64,000 bases of DNA from Stratiolaelaps scimitus. Its lineage: Eukaryota; Arthropoda; Arachnida; Mesostigmata; Laelapidae. Below are positions 62,379-64,000 of the stretch, in pieces. The stretch is taken from contig JABWDB010000003.1 in the NCBI GenBank assembly GCA_019614645.1, positions 19,181,001 to 19,245,000 on the forward strand, in the 5' to 3' direction. The notes under the pieces were generated by a model. The model was not told the DNA's origin, did not search any database, and was given only the letters and a program-made list of their open reading frames with translations. Both the position numbers and the translations under genes were made by a program. Numbering within the stretch: position 1 is the stretch's first letter; each line of letters opens with the position of its first letter.

Positions 62379-63960
62379 TTATTTTATCGTAAAATGAATG
62401 TGCACACAGACCTCTTTGCTCATTCGTTCGATGACACAATCGAATATCATTTTCAAGATGTAATCCTCGTACACTGTGGAATAGAATCAAGCAGAGTCAA
62501 GTTATTAAAAAATACTTGCGTTGTGGGATACTTCTTTTGCGAATGAATTGCAATGTGTGGACAGTTGTATGGAATAGATATTTTGCTTTATTTTTATACG
62601 AACACAGAAACAGCAAAACTTGTCTTACCGCTTCACAGACTAAGAAGATCTAGTATATGTGCGTCCCAGGCAACCTCCTTCAAATTAAAATAAATCACAG
62701 TCGAGTATGTTTCGAGCGAACTTGGTGAATTATACGTGTCCTGTTTCTAGCTTTATTTATTAATTTAGTTATTTATTTATTTCAAGGGAGTACACTTGGC
62801 TGGGACAGGTACTGGATATACCGATTGCCTAGATAAGCATAGAAACGACATGACTTGGATCAGGGGTCCCAGAAACGTTTTTTTCCGGTTAATTAATACT
62901 GACTCGAATTTTAACAAACTTTATTCAACAAAGATAGTTGCCCGCAACAACCATAAATCCCATCCACCGGTTAGGCAGCGAATCAGGCGGCGATAGCCGC
63001 GAATCGGTATATCTGATTTTGAACTTGAGAAGCACTAATGGACAAATCGGCCTTGACATAGGTGCATTTTGAAGTCAAACAGAATTGTTTAAAATCATTC
63101 GATCGAGTCTGAACGCTCTCGTTTTGATTTCGCTCCGAAATAGCCCAACAGTAAATAACAACACCTTTTTTCGCACCTCCTTTTTTCCAAAGTTTGGTAT
63201 ACTAAAACTTGGAAGAATTCCCTTAGACCCTTAATATACACAGCACATTCTATACGCGATTCGGTAAAATAAAAACAAGTGAATTGTGACAAGCGGCTCC
63301 TTCTTATGTCTCAATTCAACATGTCGTTCTCTGAAATACTGAGGTGTGTGTCCTTACCGACAGCTTTTCGCGACATAGTTACAAATATGAAAATATTTAG
63401 GTCGGATTATACGTTGAGTGCCGTGCAGACTTTTATATTAAGTCAACGTGTTGCCTGCCTACTATTTCGTGATTGAAAATTGCAATCATCTTTCTTGAAA
63501 TGTAGAGGCGTCCACAATCGCTCCGGTTGTCGCACCTCTACTTTGAAAATGTGCGCTGTTTTTTTCTTCTATTTTCAAGTATGTTGCGACTGAACGAGAA
63601 GTGAACTCGATATCAACTCAATATCTATTGACTTACACATTTAGCTTATTGAAAGCTCACAGATATAAAACTTAATTTTTGTTTGAGCAGGTTCAGTCCA
63701 TTATCAGTGCCACGTTCCGTATATTATTGGCACTGTTCTTTTATTATTCATAACAAAAAATAGCTTATTGTACACGCATCGCAAAAGAGTTAACGATCAA
63801 CAAGGCACTGAATATTCTCACCGCATATGTTCAGATCGGGAAACTCCTTTGTCCGGTCCACGAGATCCGTATTCGACGTGGCAAAGCAGCTCAGATCGAC
63901 GTTCAGACCCAACACGACTAACAGGGCCCAGATAGATGTTGACGCAACTCCGTGAGGCAT
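61362..63960 (-). CDS. Small secreted cysteine-containing protein, family unknown
   Basis: Five coding exons on the minus strand, 63960-63822, 62473-62412, 62166-62026, 61660-61634 and 61439-61362 (TAA), give 148 residues. All introns are GT-AG and the phases close exactly. The ATG has A at -3. Residues 1-27 form a signal peptide (hydrophobic core [12 protein letters not shown], likely cut after SCFA), so the product is predicted to be secreted. The mature part is helix-like and polar with cysteines at 46, 59, 93, 109 and 137 (gaps 12, 33, 15, 27). An odd number leaves one free or intermolecular. No transmembrane segment follows, and no catalytic motif or family is recognised. The pattern does not fit classical insect odorant-binding proteins. 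The fourth exon is only 27 bases. An AATAAA (61359-61354) lies almost on the stop, so the true poly(A) site is probably further down. Confidence 0.75.
61743..61790. repeat. (AT)n microsatellite in an intron of the secreted-protein gene
   Basis: Twenty-four pure AT units between exons 3 and 4. Confidence 0.93.
62272..62371. repeat. Long (AT)n microsatellite in an intron of the secreted-protein gene
   Basis: About 100 bases of nearly pure AT repeat between exons 2 and 3, the longest microsatellite in the window. Confidence 0.93.
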
Positions 63961-64000
63961 TTTTCTCACCGAATGTCGAACACCTTCTCATTTCAATGTC

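Overview
Animal nuclear DNA, most likely from an arthropod and quite possibly a parasitiform mite such as Varroa. The mite assignment is inference from general genome texture: short spliced genes, very many (AT)n and (GA)n microsatellites, tRNA-derived SINE-like pieces and a BEL/Pao retrotransposon. There are no operons or bacterial features. Genes occupy about one fifth of the window; the rest is intron, intergenic DNA and transposon debris.

Left part (1-12 kb): two head-to-tail paralogues on the minus strand encode membrane-anchored short-chain dehydrogenases/reductases of the SDR9C type (BDH1, 17-beta-HSD and retinol dehydrogenase group). The copy at 7290-11979 is complete, with seven coding exons and 379 residues. 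The copy at 369-3486 shows six exons with the same phases; its last exon lies beyond the left edge. tRNA-like SINE fragments sit in its introns.

Middle left (12-21.4 kb): a GC-rich low-complexity block at about 13.0-14.4 kb is followed by a BEL/Pao element (15463-20390). Its two 384-bp LTRs look identical and it has a 5-bp target duplication, but the internal region has lost reverse transcriptase, RNase H and the front of integrase. A truncated CR1/jockey-like LINE 3' end follows (20.7-21.4 kb).

Centre (21.4-28.4 kb): one intronless SLC17-type (sialin/phosphate cotransporter-like) MFS transporter on the plus strand at 26538-28178, with a GAGA tract about 0.5 kb upstream and an AATAAA downstream.

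Right half (28.4-61 kb): I find no convincing conserved protein gene. It holds AT-rich DNA broken by recurring GC-rich blocks full of CAG/CTG, GCC and GA tracts, a decayed minus-strand LINE (50.7-52.3 kb), a 16-bp perfect inverted repeat (48.8 kb) and tRNA-like SINE heads.

Right end (61.3-64 kb): a five-exon minus-strand gene for a 148-residue secreted protein with five cysteines after the signal peptide. I recognise no family for it, and it is the best candidate in the window for something undescribed.
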